A stretch of 64,000 bases of DNA from Paenibacillus helianthi (GTDB lineage Bacteria; Bacillota; Bacilli; Paenibacillales; Paenibacillaceae), in NCBI RefSeq assembly GCF_001909055.1, contig NZ_LVWI01000042.1, positions 1 to 64,000 on the forward strand, in the 5' to 3' direction. Of this stretch, positions 16,722 through 26,111 are shown one piece after another. The position numbers and the translations under genes were made by a program. The notes below the pieces were generated by a model. That model saw nothing but the letters and a program-made list of their open reading frames with translations. It was not told where the DNA came from and did not search any database. The stretch's first letter is position 1, and each line of letters starts with the position of its first letter.

Positions 16722-19700
16722 TTAATTGAAGGTTTTTGGGAAGATGCTTGTGCTCTTCTGAAAGAGTGCCACAGCAATCTTTCCGGCTTCCGCTCTTGTC
16801 AGCTTGCCCTTCGGATTGAAATTATATACCGGTTTGGTTTGACCCGTAATCGTCACTGCACTGCCTTCCATGATTTTAGCTTTCGACACCGCGTCAATGG
16901 CTGGTCTGGAGTAAAAATCCATACTTCCCGAATCTACAAATGATTTGGTAAGGGTGGTCAGCAGCTTGGCATCGTTGAGGGCCATTTTAAGCTTCAAGGC
17001 TCTTGCAATCATTACTGCGGCCTGTTCTCTTGTTAGCGGCTGATCCGGGCCGAAGAATCCATCACTTAAGCCTGTTACGATCCCTGCTCTGGCCGCGGTC
17101 TCAATATGTTTGAAGTCCCATGTTGTCGAAACTGCCTCCGGCACAATATCAAAGAAGGTTTGCTGGCTGTTATTGTAGCTAAGAGGGATATTCAACCCTT
17201 TTACCAGCAAGGTGGCAAATTCACCACGCGTAGTCGTATCATCCGCTCCAAATTGGTCGAATCTAAGATTTTTCATAATTCCTTTGGAGTATAGCCCATT
17301 CAAAAGGTTTCTTGCCCATGGATGATTCGTGATGTCTGTATATCCACGACGGAGTTTCATTACTGTATAATATCCGAACTGATCAAAAGGCACGGTGATC
17401 GTATGTTTCTTCGTATCGACCTCACCGCCAATGTTTTCCCATTGTCCCGAATCCGTATAACGGTACACTGTTATTGTTGACCCAACTTCATCCACAATAT
17501 TAGGACTAAATGTCAGGGTCAGATCTCCACGCTGTGTAGGAACAATTTTTCGTTCGGCTTCAATTTGTGTGAAGTTACCTTCCACCGAGTATGGCGCAAT
17601 ACCATTTGTAGCCGGTTTATAGAGTGCAGTGCCCTTAGTTCCCTTTTCTCCAAGACCTCCGCTGATCCAGTAAATGTCGGAAACCCGGGAAAAGTTATTG
17701 GTTTCTACTGTAGAGTTAAAACGCAAAACCAAATCGGAAGGAATCAGCAATGTGCTTTGGCCTCCTGGGGTACGTGCATCTGCATCTACGTTGATCGTAT
17801 TACCATAATCATTTTTACGTTCAACCACACCGTCTACCGGATCTGCAATTCCGAATAACAGCTTGGTATCAGGATAGTACTTTGCTGCACCGGAACTGGT
17901 GTTGCCTTTCATTAGTGTGCCCTTTGGAAACGAAAGCTCCAGTCCTTTGTTAAACACACTATACTTAGCAGCAACCTTTTCAGCCATAAATTGCGTGTCT
18001 ACTTGAACGGCACTAGCGTAATAGACAGTGATTGTATCATTAATGGTTGCCGCAGCACGGACAATCTGAATTTTAATTGTAGTAGCCTTATCTGGCTTCA
18101 AACCTACATAATCCAGCGTAAATCTGTTCGGCAAATCTGTGCGTGGAACAGCTACAAACTTATCAACTAAAACCTTAGTTGCCCCTTCAGCTTCAATATC
18201 AAAACGGACAAAGTTTTTATTGACGACGATCTGTTTTCCGACCGTTTCTACTGGAGACAAAATACGGTATGGAGAAACTTCGCGTTCCACTTCCATACGT
18301 TGATTCGTGCGGGCACCAGTTTCATTGATTAATTCCAGGTTATATACAATGCTTCCCGCGGTTTCTGCCGGAATGTCCATGATCCGGAGAATGAAATCCT
18401 TGCTGCTACCTACAAAATCATAGTAATAAGTCTTTCCTCTATAAGTGAAATTTGTTGGACCTGCTTTGGCTGAGGATGTACCTAAGATAGTATTATCCAG
18501 GGAAAGGAACAACTCAGAACCTTGGTACAGGTTAAGTTTGGTCGCCGCTCCACCTCTGAGTACCAAATCGTAGCTGGTTTGACTTGTAACATACTTTTCG
18601 TCCTTATAGATGAACTCAGAAGTCAAACCAAGAATATCGTTAAGCTCTTTATCCGTATAGTCCTTTATATCCGTATGGCTGAGCACAGCTCTCCCATTAG
18701 GTAGCTTAGGGTGGAATTGCGACAGGTTAGAAACATTGGTATCTACAATATAGATTTTCAGTTCTTTGCGTATTTCCCTCTTATTCCCCACATTGTCCAT
18801 GGATGTCCCGGTGAATACAATTTTATTCTCTCCATATACAAGTGGTCCCGCAGCTGCAATGTTCAATACAAATGAGAATTTCGGGTCACTCTTCGGATCG
18901 AATTTATCAGTAGACTGAAGCGCTGGAACAAGTTTGTCATTTGAAGTTCCGTTGACGAAAAATTGAGCATTGCTGATATTTTCGAACCCGATATATTCAC
19001 CTGATACCAACATAGTGTTTGCATTGCTAGCCGAACTAAATGTATAGGTCTGACCATCATTTAAGTTAGCTACATAAATATAGTTCTTAGAAACATAAGC
19101 AATATCTGCATTATAGAAGGATTGCGAACCTGAAAATTGAAATTTCACCTTCTGCTGTCCGTTGGAGAAGCCAACGACTTTATAGACAGCCTCATTAGTA
19201 CCCAGGTTAGTAAGGTTAGACTGTAGCACTAGCTTCAACGATGCACCCAAGGGGAGGTAAGAACCCAGTAAAGTTGAAGGTGCTGCGCTTGACTTCACCA
19301 TAATGAAAAAGTCAGGCGTTTCAACTTCAGCGCCGTTTAAAGGAAGCTTTGATAAGGTTGTAGCATCAATGGTACCTGTACTTTCCTTATACCCTGAAAG
19401 ATAGTACATATCTGTAATGACATTCTCGCCCGACAAGAACTTATAGGTTTCTTTGACCGATGTAGTGTAAGTTCCGTACTTAATACCAACGATTACGTTA
19501 GAAGTTCCCGCAGTAATCGTGAATGGGTTTGTAGTCTGGAATGTGATCAGGCGATATTGAGGTGTCACGCCATCCGGAGCCGGGATAATGATTTCTTTCT
19601 GTGGTGATGCACTCGGCTTTGTACTAAATGTACCGTCTGCGGCAACCGTATAGGAATCCAGTACGTCGATTGGAACGATCTGATCATTAATCTTCACTTC

Positions 19701-20675
19701 ATGATCCGCTTCAAAAGACTTGGTGCTAGCATTGTACGGCAAAAGTACCTGACCCATAATCTTGGCTGTGGTATCTTGAGCGGTTAGGGTAGGGATGTTA
19801 TCCAAAATATTATAAGCTTTATAAACGGGTGTGGCCAGCGTTGAATCTCCGTGAGTGATTAGTAAATCGGTAAAAGGCTTATTAGTGTCAAAGTAATACA
19901 CCGAACGTTTAATTGAAATCGAGTCGGCTGCATTCTGCACAACAATGTCCAGCGTATTCTCTCCGGATTTCAAAGTAAGAGCTGGTGTAAAGAAGGTTCC
20001 ATCCTCAAGAAGTGAGGTTTGCAGTGAAGAACCCCCATTGAGGGATACGCCTACCTTGGTCGCGTTCGTCACATTACCTTGCAGCGTAATCTGCTGGTTA
20101 GGTACAACAACCTTTGTACCTTCATTTAAATTAATGGCCGTAGGTCCTCCTCCAAGCACTTGGAGAGAAGAAATGTAAGGGACCTTATCATAGAGAACAT
20201 AAAACGATTCGGAGCGTGTCAACGAGCCCTGCATCCCTGAGAAAGTGACTTTATTATATCCTGTGAAAAGGGTGAGGCCACTTGCAATGAACCGGTTATC
20301 AGGGTTTAATGTGTCTGTAGTTACCGCACCAGTAGTGGTATGCGTATCATCGGTAACCCACTTCCCCCCACTCTGCGTCATCTGTTGCACAGTAACTTTC
20401 ATAGTGGAAGCTGTTACCTGTGCATAGGTACCCGTAATGGAGAAGTTAGGGGTGCTTGTCTTATATACTGTATTCCTGGTAATTTCAGTCAAAGAACCAG
20501 CGGCAGCTGTCTGGTCAAGTTTTGCTGTATTCCGCAGCGTGAGATCATCCGGACTGAAGTAGGTCGTGGTCGCAGTAGTTGCTGCCGCTGCTTGCGGCGT
20601 GTATTTGCCTGGAAACATGGAAACGATTAGAGCCGCGAGCAGCAGCCAAACGAATGGTCTCTTAAAGCGTAACAT
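16722..20675 (-). CDS. Giant SLH-anchored surface protein
   Basis: The protein has 1317 aa. MLRFKRPFVWLLLAALIVSM is the signal peptide. Residues about 40-1130 are beta-rich, with Ig-like segments (LTLKSGENTLDIVVQNAADS; GPLVYGENKIVFTGTSMDNV) and no enzyme motif that I can see. The last 170 residues are three SLH domains with the motifs TRGE, TREQ and TRAE, the third being canonical. Start 20675 has AAAGGAGAG about 11 nt upstream. It is flanked by terminators and so is transcribed alone. Polarity is opposite to the main S-layer protein, since the anchor is C-terminal here. It could be an adhesin or wall-spanning scaffold (inference). Confidence 0.9.
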   Translation of the reverse strand: MLRFKRPFVWLLLAALIVSMFPGKYTPQAAAATTATTTYFSPDDLTLRNTAKLDQTAAAGSLTEITRNTVYKTSTPNFSITGTYAQVTASTMKVTVQQMTQSGGKWVTDDTHTTTGAVTTDTLNPDNRFIASGLTLFTGYNKVTFSGMQGSLTRSESFYVLYDKVPYISSLQVLGGGPTAINLNEGTKVVVPNQQITLQGNVTNATKVGVSLNGGSSLQTSLLEDGTFFTPALTLKSGENTLDIVVQNAADSISIKRSVYYFDTNKPFTDLLITHGDSTLATPVYKAYNILDNIPTLTAQDTTAKIMGQVLLPYNASTKSFEADHEVKINDQIVPIDVLDSYTVAADGTFSTKPSASPQKEIIIPAPDGVTPQYRLITFQTTNPFTITAGTSNVIVGIKYGTYTTSVKETYKFLSGENVITDMYYLSGYKESTGTIDATTLSKLPLNGAEVETPDFFIMVKSSAAPSTLLGSYLPLGASLKLVLQSNLTNLGTNEAVYKVVGFSNGQQKVKFQFSGSQSFYNADIAYVSKNYIYVANLNDGQTYTFSSASNANTMLVSGEYIGFENISNAQFFVNGTSNDKLVPALQSTDKFDPKSDPKFSFVLNIAAAGPLVYGENKIVFTGTSMDNVGNKREIRKELKIYIVDTNVSNLSQFHPKLPNGRAVLSHTDIKDYTDKELNDILGLTSEFIYKDEKYVTSQTSYDLVLRGGAATKLNLYQGSELFLSLDNTILGTSSAKAGPTNFTYRGKTYYYDFVGSSKDFILRIMDIPAETAGSIVYNLELINETGARTNQRMEVEREVSPYRILSPVETVGKQIVVNKNFVRFDIEAEGATKVLVDKFVAVPRTDLPNRFTLDYVGLKPDKATTIKIQIVRAAATINDTITVYYASAVQVDTQFMAEKVAAKYSVFNKGLELSFPKGTLMKGNTSSGAAKYYPDTKLLFGIADPVDGVVERKNDYGNTINVDADARTPGGQSTLLIPSDLVLRFNSTVETNNFSRVSDIYWISGGLGEKGTKGTALYKPATNGIAPYSVEGNFTQIEAERKIVPTQRGDLTLTFSPNIVDEVGSTITVYRYTDSGQWENIGGEVDTKKHTITVPFDQFGYYTVMKLRRGYTDITNHPWARNLLNGLYSKGIMKNLRFDQFGADDTTTRGEFATLLVKGLNIPLSYNNSQQTFFDIVPEAVSTTWDFKHIETAARAGIVTGLSDGFFGPDQPLTREQAAVMIARALKLKMALNDAKLLTTLTKSFVDSGSMDFYSRPAIDAVSKAKIMEGSAVTITGQTKPVYNFNPKGKLTRAEAGKIAVALFQKSTSIFPKTFN

Positions 20676-20764
20676 GTGTTATATCTCTCCTTTGAGTATA
20701 TGTTCTCGATATCCTTCACTTTGTTCTTTATCGGTTATAGTGGCAGAATTTTTTAGGAATACAA

Positions 20765-20795
20765 TAAAAAAGCTCATCCTAAAAAGGATGAGCTT
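20765..20795 (-). terminator. Terminator after tagO
   Basis: AAGCTCATCCT (20770-20780) and AGGATGAGCTT (20785-20795) form a perfect 11-bp stem with a 4-nt loop, and the minus strand continues TTTTTATTG. It lies 45 nt past the tagO stop and closes the DUF5693-csaB-tagA-tagO cluster. Confidence 0.93.
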
Positions 20796-20840
20796 TGTAA
20801 ATTAAAGGAATATAATTGCATATTTCCGTATTTAATGCCT

Positions 20841-21968
20841 TTATGACTTGGAACCGCGCTCCGGACTGACCTTCATTCGCATTCTTAGCAGGAAGTCAAT
20901 TAAAGGACGTTTGGTCTTGCTGATGACACCCGTGATCTCCGCGCCGATCTGCAGGAAGAAGAGCATCACGCAAATTACGACGAAGGTTACCCAGTTGGCT
21001 TCATATAGGGACGCAGATGTTTGGATCACAGCCAGTACCCCAAAGAATGCGGCAATCCCATATATAATCAATACTGTCTGTCTGTGGCTGAAGCCGAGCT
21101 CGCGCAGGCAGTGATGCAAATGACCTTTGTCCGGAGCGAAGATCGGCTTCTTCTGCAGCTTCCGGCGGACGATTGCAAAAAACGTATCCGACAGCGGAAC
21201 TCCGATGATCAACAGTGGTGTAATAAAGGAAACAACTGCAATCTGTTTGAATCCCAGCAAGGCAAGAAGCGCCAGGCAGAAGCCCAGGAACAGTGAGCCT
21301 GTATCACCCATAAAAATTTTGGCAGGATGAAAGTTAAAGAACAAGAAACCCAAAATACTGCCCAGCAGGAGCAGGCAAAGCAGTGCAACCATCGTATTGC
21401 CCATCAAAAACGCCATGACAGCAATAGTAGCGATCGCGATACCGGAAACCCCGGCAGCAAGCCCGTCCAACCCATCGATCAGGTTAACGGCGTTCGTTAC
21501 CCCGACGATCCAGAAAATGGTCAGCGGAATGGCAATCCAGCTTTCCAGCGAGGAATACGTATTATTAAATGGAATGTTTACGAAATCAACGGTAATCCCA
21601 AATCCAAAAACAACGATGCACGCTGCGGCTATCTGGCCTAACAGTTTCACCTTTGCCGAAAGCTCGAACCGGTCATCCAGTGCACCGATAAGAACGATCA
21701 GTCCGCCGCCCGAGAGCAGCGCTTTGATGAAACTTACCTCCCGCGGAGTAAAATCATAAGGAATAAGCGGTAATACGGCAAGCAGACCTAACACAAACGC
21801 CAGAAAAATACCTAGTCCACCGAGGCGGGGCATGATCTTAGTATGCACTTTACGGGCATTCGGCACATCCGTGGCACCAATCTTAATTGCGAATTTCTTC
21901 ACCAGTGGTGTCAAAAGCAGTGCAAGTCCCATGCACACAATGAATCCGGCGATGTATATGATTAACAT
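20841..21968 (-). CDS. tagO: Undecaprenyl-phosphate GlcNAc-1-phosphate transferase (TagO/WecA/MraY family)
   Basis: The 375-aa integral membrane protein has about ten or eleven hydrophobic segments. It starts wall-polymer synthesis by moving GlcNAc-1-P from UDP-GlcNAc to undecaprenyl phosphate. Family motifs seen are NARKVHTKIMPRLGGLGIFL after the first helix, the Asp-rich VNLIDGLDGLAAG, the loop FNFHPAKIFMGDTGSLFLGF, and the HLHHCLRELGFSHRQ histidine motif. The start has GGAGG 12 nt upstream. It is the last gene of the tagA/csaB cluster; a 116-nt gap to tagA allows a separate promoter. With csaB and tagA present, it probably supplies the lipid-linked start unit of the SLH-binding polymer; a role in teichoic acid is also possible. 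Confidence 0.93.
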   Translation of the reverse strand: MLIIYIAGFIVCMGLALLLTPLVKKFAIKIGATDVPNARKVHTKIMPRLGGLGIFLAFVLGLLAVLPLIPYDFTPREVSFIKALLSGGGLIVLIGALDDRFELSAKVKLLGQIAAACIVVFGFGITVDFVNIPFNNTYSSLESWIAIPLTIFWIVGVTNAVNLIDGLDGLAAGVSGIAIATIAVMAFLMGNTMVALLCLLLLGSILGFLFFNFHPAKIFMGDTGSLFLGFCLALLALLGFKQIAVVSFITPLLIIGVPLSDTFFAIVRRKLQKKPIFAPDKGHLHHCLRELGFSHRQTVLIIYGIAAFFGVLAVIQTSASLYEANWVTFVVICVMLFFLQIGAEITGVISKTKRPLIDFLLRMRMKVSPERGSKS

Positions 21969-22084
21969 TTGACCAGTCGACCTCCATTTCTCTACCGCAT
22001 TGAATTATACGCTGAACGTAAAACAAATTCCAATTCCGTTTTTAGGCTGTTGAACGGATTTTTGCACTAAATAACCGCATTTCT

Positions 22085-22840
22085 CTAGACTTTTGTCACT
22101 TTATCTTTCTCACGTAGCACTTTTACTGCGAATTTCGGCAGCGCAAGCATTCTTTTGTAGCGGGTTGGCTCCTTAAGAAGTCGATATAACCACTCCGCAC
22201 GAAGTTTTTGGAAGGCTTTTGGCGCCCTGCGGCTCTTGCCGGAGATCACATCAAAGCTTCCGCCGACACCCATCATGACCGGGATGTTCAGCCGGGTTTT
22301 GTATTTGGCGATCCAGGGCTCCTGACTATCTGCTCCTCTGGCGACAAAAAGCAGGTCAGGCTGAGCTTTGACGATTCCACTAATAATCTCCTCATCCGCA
22401 TCGGGACCGAAAAAGCCGTCGTGATAGCCCGCGATGATGATACCAGGATACTGAGTTTGTAACCGGGAGGCCGTCTCGCGAATCACCTCGGGTGTAGAAC
22501 CCAACAGATATACCTTCCAATTGTAGCTTTCTCCTCGGTGCAGCAATTCATGTAACAGATCAAACCCTGCTACGCGCTCAGCTACGGGCTGTTTGCAGTA
22601 TTCCGCAGCCCACACGACACCTGTTCCATCGGGAACCACCAGTTCGGCTGATTTCATAATTTCCATATACGCCGGATTCTCCAATGCCATCATTACCATG
22701 ATTGGATTGGCTGTAATGACCTGATGCGGCTCACGTTTTTGGACGGCATCGGTTAAATAGGAAACAGTGGCTTTCATATCAATTTTGGATACCCGGATAC
22801 CATAAATCGGCACCGTGGGGATCACACTGTCTGCTTTCAT
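22085..22840 (-). CDS. tagA: WecG/TagA/CpsF family glycosyltransferase (GT26)
   Basis: The protein has 251 aa, the normal length. In teichoic acid synthesis TagA adds ManNAc to lipid-linked GlcNAc. Motifs seen are VITANPIMVMMALENPAYME, the catalytic-region VPDGTGVVWAAEY, LLGSTPEVIRETASRL and GVGGSFDVISGKSRRAPK. The start lies 8 nt from the csaB stop with AAAGGGTGAG in between, so the genes are co-translated. The same tagA-csaB-tagO set is known from S-layer-bearing Paenibacillus and Bacillus as wall-polymer genes (established knowledge), which supports a role in the disaccharide of the SLH ligand. Confidence 0.93.
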   Translation of the reverse strand: MKADSVIPTVPIYGIRVSKIDMKATVSYLTDAVQKREPHQVITANPIMVMMALENPAYMEIMKSAELVVPDGTGVVWAAEYCKQPVAERVAGFDLLHELLHRGESYNWKVYLLGSTPEVIRETASRLQTQYPGIIIAGYHDGFFGPDADEEIISGIVKAQPDLLFVARGADSQEPWIAKYKTRLNIPVMMGVGGSFDVISGKSRRAPKAFQKLRAEWLYRLLKEPTRYKRMLALPKFAVKVLREKDKVTKV

Positions 22841-22847
22841 GTATCAC

Positions 22848-23984
22848 TCACCCTTTACGGCGGAAATATTCAACAATTTGCCGGGCTGGCGCCTCTGCCT
22901 CCTGCACTAGTGAAGCAATAAGCGGCTCACGATTAAGCTTCCACTCATCCGTTGCTGATAAAAGCTGTAGCACTTCCGCAGCCAGCTTGCCGCTATCCAG
23001 TGAAGACGTCGTTCCAATAGGCTGGCAACCAACCCGTTCCAGAAAATGATCAATCTTCGGATCATACGATATGCCAATGAGAGGCACCCGTCTGCCTGCA
23101 GCATAAATCAAGCTGTGCAGCCGCATTCCGATTAGAACATCACATTCCCCTACCTCCCGCAGCATTTGCTGTGGATGCAGTGCATCCTCACAGATACTGA
23201 CCACTCCACCATACTGGGAGATTTCATTCTCCAGCTTCTGCATGATATACCGTGATGCCTCATTATCAGATGAATGGTGGAAAGGCAGAAACCTAAGATG
23301 AAGCGGAGTCTGCTTGCAGGCCTTCAGCAACCCCTCAGTGATAGCATCCAGTTCCCCGCGCGATTGTTCCCAGAAGCGTACCGAAATTCCAACAGTCTGA
23401 ACTGCCGGCGGTGAAAGAGCTCCTTTGCTGCTTGGTACTTGATCTTCGGGAAGGCTTAAGCCCATCACCGGGTCAGGAACCACTTCTATCTTATTCCAGT
23501 CTAATCCCATGGACTGCAGCAACTCACGCGACTGCTCATCCCGTACAGAGATATAGCTGCATTTGCGGAAAACCGATTTGATTAACGGGTGAAAGAGCTT
23601 ACGGTTGACCGGGCCAATTCCCTGAGCATAAATAAAGGTCGGTTTGCCCATCCATTGAGCCAGCTTGATAATACCAAGGTAATATGGGATAGTCTTGCTC
23701 CCGGTCACATCCTGCAGCAGGCTGCCTCCCCCGCTAATCAATCCTGCACTTCCGGCAATGGCGCTTCGCACCTCTCCCAGCTTCATGCGGTGTACGGACT
23801 TTACACCATAGGCCGCTGTTGTCCATTCGGGATCTATCGATAGTACAACAGGGTCGAGAACTATCCCCGTCGCCAGGGAATGCTTCTGCAGTGCAATAAG
23901 GATAGACTGCAGCACCGCTTCATCTCCACTGTTTCGGAAACCGTAATACCCCGAGATGATTATTTTCTGAGGAGCGGCGACCAT
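22848..23984 (-). CDS. csaB: Polysaccharide pyruvyl transferase CsaB
   Basis: The protein has 378 aa from ATG 23984 (GAAGGGTG about 9 nt upstream; an ATG at 24014 is also in frame). Recognisable parts are the N-terminal IIISGYYGFRNSGDEAVLQS and the central GLISGGGSLLQDVTGSKTIPY, with a C-terminal GMRLHSLIYAAGRRVPLIGISYDP (split here by family alignment only). CsaB adds ketal pyruvate to the secondary cell-wall polymer, the modification SLH domains recognise. It overlaps the end of the DUF5693 gene by 25 nt and touches tagA, so the three form one transcription unit. With three SLH proteins nearby, the assignment is firm; the exact polymer is inferred. Confidence 0.94.
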   Translation of the reverse strand: MVAAPQKIIISGYYGFRNSGDEAVLQSILIALQKHSLATGIVLDPVVLSIDPEWTTAAYGVKSVHRMKLGEVRSAIAGSAGLISGGGSLLQDVTGSKTIPYYLGIIKLAQWMGKPTFIYAQGIGPVNRKLFHPLIKSVFRKCSYISVRDEQSRELLQSMGLDWNKIEVVPDPVMGLSLPEDQVPSSKGALSPPAVQTVGISVRFWEQSRGELDAITEGLLKACKQTPLHLRFLPFHHSSDNEASRYIMQKLENEISQYGGVVSICEDALHPQQMLREVGECDVLIGMRLHSLIYAAGRRVPLIGISYDPKIDHFLERVGCQPIGTTSSLDSGKLAAEVLQLLSATDEWKLNREPLIASLVQEAEAPARQIVEYFRRKG

Positions 23985-25996
23985 CGTTTCCAACACCCTT
24001 CTACAAGCTGCCATACCCCTACTGCGATCAGACCAATAATCAGGCCCAGTCCAAGTCCCAGAAGTCCACGAACCAGTGAAATCAGAACTGGAGAGTGAAT
24101 ATGGGCAAAGGTATCAACCATGGAGAGCTGGCCGATAACAGCAATGATCATGATAAAAGCGGCATTCCGGTATTTATAGGCCATAAAAGCCCCAAGGATA
24201 AACAGCGGATGAGCGAGCAGGAATTCCTTGTTGCGCGGACGGACCCCGACTGCATTCTCAAGGAAGTTACGGAAAGACATTTCCAGAGAGCTTACATTGC
24301 CGTTATTTCCGGTCCGGCTCAGATAGTACATTCCCATAATTCCAAGCACACCGGCAGCTATCACCCAAGCTAAGGTAATCGGCGTCCGCAGAAGCTTACC
24401 GGTCTTGCTCAGAACGAATTCTCCACGATACAGCAGCACATATACAGCAATCAGCGCAATTGGCGCCAGATGCAGCAGACTGACACCACGGAACTGGTTG
24501 AGCACGAGACTATAGGTGATATTGTTCAGCAGCGCGATGACAAACGGCACGGCACTCAGGGAGATCAAAGCAGTTTTGATATAGAGTACCAGACTGTGGG
24601 TTAGGCGGCGCTGCGGTGTCATAACCACAAAAGTCAATGGATTAGTCCTAAGCGGAGGGCCCATTTCATTAATTTTACGTATCGCCAGTATGGTTGCGAC
24701 AGTCGGTGCGCTAATCGCTACTGCAAGCGCTAAAGCCTGTTCGAACAATTCCGGTTTCAGAAGCATAAGCCCGGCGCTCCCCACAAGACCAAGGGCCCAA
24801 GCAGGCAACGTAAGCCATGGTATAAAATAAGAGACCAAAAGAGCTACCATCGCCAATGCACCTATCACAGCAACCAATTTGAAATACCGCTGGAAAGAGG
24901 AATCCACAACATCAAAGGCAGTGGCTTGTCCCAAAGTGAATCCGTTGCTCTTGATTTTTTCCACTGCGCCTCCAGGCTCACTGAGGCTTGTAATGAGATT
25001 ATCCAAAGTGTCTTTAATCTGCGCTTTGGAGGTGTCACGCGATGGAATCGTATTGAGGTAAATCATACGGATGTTCCGGTCCTTTGTGGCAAGTGCAAAG
25101 CGGTCGGCAATCGTTTCCGGAGAAAGGGCCGAATCCCCTTCACTGAGCGAGTACAGACGGGTTACATTGTAATCCAGCAGATACGCTAGTTTATTGAAGC
25201 CTTTTTGCTGTGCTTTGATATTCTCAATAGCAGCAATCCCCATTCCCCGATCTTTAAGAAGATCAGCAAACGCAGTAATACTCTTCAAATCAGCATCATC
25301 GTTAAATCCTTTAACAGACTCGCCTTCAAAAAGCAGACGTTTGACACCGAGCTCCTGGTATCGATCCAGCAGTTTGGTGACAGCAGCCTCATTGTATGGC
25401 AGGGAATCCACAAGCCGAGGTACGATATTAAACCCTTTGTCATGCAGCATCTCCAGAGTAAAAGGGTCTGGTTGCAACGGCTTTAATGTAGCATCCTCCA
25501 GCGGGGTTTTGATAATAAGTCCATGTTGCCCGCGGAAGCTCCAATCCTCAGTAGCTATATCCATGCCGCTAAAACCATCACGGATGATAGGTGCAAGGGT
25601 TTCACTGTTCTCCGGGCTGGTAAAGAGGACATATGTATAGTTCTCATTCTCCGGAATCACGGTGTTCATGAGGTTGGCAATATCTGCCGCTCCCCATATC
25701 ATCACCCGGCGGGCTTTGCGGTAATCTTCCAGCGTGTTCTCGTAAATAGCCATACTGCCTACTCCGGCAGCCTTCAAACGGTCAAGCTGCTGGGAAATGT
25801 AGTCCTGCGGATTCGCCCGGTAGCTGGCCACTTCCACTAAGTCACGATAATCAAAAACAAATTCAACAGTCTTGGAAGATTTCTCCGTCTGCAGACGATC
25901 ATAGACGACAGGCAATGCGGCAAGCACACCAATCACCACTATTATCCACAACCACTTCCGTGAAGCGATGTTCCAACGTTGCCATTTCTGCTGCAC
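23960..25996 (-). CDS. DUF5693 family membrane protein
   Basis: The protein has 678 aa from GTG 25996 (GAGGAGG 9 nt upstream). One N-terminal membrane segment (WLWIIVVIGVLAALPVVY) is followed by an extracytoplasmic domain of about 330 residues with a TIM-barrel-like look (IVPRLVDSLPYN, RLLFEGESVKGF, FALATKDRNIRMIYLN). About nine further membrane segments fill residues about 370-678. It overlaps csaB, and I know this family as a conserved csaB neighbour in related genomes. The function is not established. Topology and position suggest a part in moving, polymerising or modifying the pyruvylated wall polymer at the outer face of the membrane (inference). Confidence 0.85.
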   Translation of the reverse strand: MQQKWQRWNIASRKWLWIIVVIGVLAALPVVYDRLQTEKSSKTVEFVFDYRDLVEVASYRANPQDYISQQLDRLKAAGVGSMAIYENTLEDYRKARRVMIWGAADIANLMNTVIPENENYTYVLFTSPENSETLAPIIRDGFSGMDIATEDWSFRGQHGLIIKTPLEDATLKPLQPDPFTLEMLHDKGFNIVPRLVDSLPYNEAAVTKLLDRYQELGVKRLLFEGESVKGFNDDADLKSITAFADLLKDRGMGIAAIENIKAQQKGFNKLAYLLDYNVTRLYSLSEGDSALSPETIADRFALATKDRNIRMIYLNTIPSRDTSKAQIKDTLDNLITSLSEPGGAVEKIKSNGFTLGQATAFDVVDSSFQRYFKLVAVIGALAMVALLVSYFIPWLTLPAWALGLVGSAGLMLLKPELFEQALALAVAISAPTVATILAIRKINEMGPPLRTNPLTFVVMTPQRRLTHSLVLYIKTALISLSAVPFVIALLNNITYSLVLNQFRGVSLLHLAPIALIAVYVLLYRGEFVLSKTGKLLRTPITLAWVIAAGVLGIMGMYYLSRTGNNGNVSSLEMSFRNFLENAVGVRPRNKEFLLAHPLFILGAFMAYKYRNAAFIMIIAVIGQLSMVDTFAHIHSPVLISLVRGLLGLGLGLIIGLIAVGVWQLVEGCWKRWSPLLRK

Positions 25997-26045
25997 TCCA
26001 AAGTACCTCCTCTTTCACTTAAAGCCTGTTCAAGGCTAATTTCAA

Positions 26046-26095
26046 GCAGAAACGGATGCGCATCCTTAGAGGACCGGTATCCGTTTCGCTTGAAT
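26046..26095. repeat. Interspersed intergenic repeat, copy B (short form)
   Basis: GCAGAAACGGATGCGCATCC is followed by GGTATCCGTTTCGCTTGAA. The TATCCGTTTCGC block (26078-26089) matches the other copies; the GCGTGAAAC end is missing. The two ends pair as AAGCRGAAACGGAT with ATCCGTTTCNGCTT to give a hairpin of about 14 bp, placed 17 nt past the phosphoglucomutase stop. It may work as that gene's transcript end although no T run follows. Confidence 0.6.
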
Positions 26096-26111
26096 CCTGT
26101 TTTTCTATTAT

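Noticed and set aside
5867-20675. CRISPR or phage structures in the repeat-rich surface genes
   Set aside because: Repeats are protein-domain repeats (Ig-like, SLH), with no spacer pattern.
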